Positions 13,291 through 13,373 of a stretch of DNA of 13,373 nt are shown in pieces. Numbering within the stretch: position 1 is the stretch's first letter; each line of letters opens with the position of its first letter. The DNA lies in NCBI GenBank assembly GCA_031281115.1, contig JAITFV010000119.1, positions 1-13,373 on the forward strand, given 5' to 3'. The notes beneath the pieces were generated by a model that saw only the letters and a program-made list of their open reading frames with translations, was not told the origin of the DNA and did no database searches. The DNA is from Oscillospiraceae bacterium (GTDB taxonomy: Bacteria; Bacillota; Clostridia; Oscillospirales; Ruminococcaceae). The translations under genes were made by a program, and so were the position numbers.

Positions 13291-13373
13291 ATGAACGCAA
13301 AGGAAATTTCGTCAAGAAAATTCGACAGGGGCTTCAACGGCTATAAAACAGACGAAGTAGACGAGTTTTTAAA
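13291..13373 (+). CDS. divIVA: DivIVA domain protein (5' end only, cut by window edge)
   Basis: Only the first 27 codons are present. They read MNAKEISSRKFDRGFNGYKTDEVDEFL, matching the DivIVA N-terminal membrane-curvature-binding domain: an F-x3-F-x-GY core followed by EVDEFL. GAGGAGAGAGG (13273-13283) is a strong ribosome site 7 bases before the ATG. DivIVA proteins mark poles and septa and organise division or chromosome anchoring. Its place after sepF supports the call. Full length and C-terminal coiled coil cannot be judged. Confidence 0.88.
   Translation, partial: MNAKEISSRKFDRGFNGYKTDEVDEFL

Overview
The window is a gene-dense chromosomal segment from an endospore-forming Firmicute. 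A member of class Clostridia is most likely, because it carries spoVS, spoIIGA, sigE, sepF and divIVA, has Gram-positive-type MutS/MutL/YmdB, and lacks several Bacillus-specific neighbours. There are 14 genes (13 complete, one cut by the right edge), one probable small RNA gene and a scattering of short palindromic elements. No phage, transposase, CRISPR, tRNA or rRNA was seen. No gap exceeds about 250 bp.

Layout. (1) Bases 1-1227, plus strand: two tandem hairpins, a strong sigma-A-type promoter, ymdB and spoVS. (2) Bases 1260-2847, minus strand: spoIIGA-sigE, encoding the membrane protease that activates pro-sigma-E and pro-sigma-E itself, convergent with spoVS. (3) Bases 2848-3095: a compact divergent control region with the spoIIGA promoter on the minus strand and, on the plus strand, a consensus promoter, a ~125-nt noncoding RNA with a 41-nt hairpin, a strong terminator, and then the miaB promoter. 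(4) Bases 3096-10443, plus strand: miaB, a Cys-tailed YlbF/YmcA-family gene, a small two-helix membrane protein, mutS, mutL, miaA. (5) Bases 10440-13373, plus strand: hfq from its own consensus promoter, an HlyD-like membrane protein, yggS, sepF, and the first 27 codons of divIVA.

Functions. MiaA and MiaB act in sequence on tRNA A37 (isopentenylation, then methylthiolation). MutS and MutL form the mismatch-repair pair. SpoIIGA and SigE form the mother-cell sporulation switch. SepF and DivIVA are septum/pole proteins. The ymdB-spoVS-miaB-ymcA-mutS-mutL-miaA-hfq order matches the Bacillus subtilis backbone. Here spoIIGA-sigE sits inside that backbone (in B. subtilis it lies near ftsZ and ylmE-sepF), sigG is not beside sigE, and cotE, tdh and kbl are missing from their B. 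subtilis positions.

Most interesting non-coding signals: three genes (ymdB, spoIIGA, miaB) whose -10 boxes place the transcription start on or one base before the start codon, with no Shine-Dalgarno, predicting leaderless mRNAs; the new small RNA; an 18-bp near-perfect palindrome that contains the hfq promoter and can form a mirror-image promoter; a family of short degenerate palindromes at gene ends, two of which appear to supply stop codons; and two starts separated from a good Shine-Dalgarno by a small hairpin. All calls come from reading the sequence and from knowledge of the families; no searches were run.
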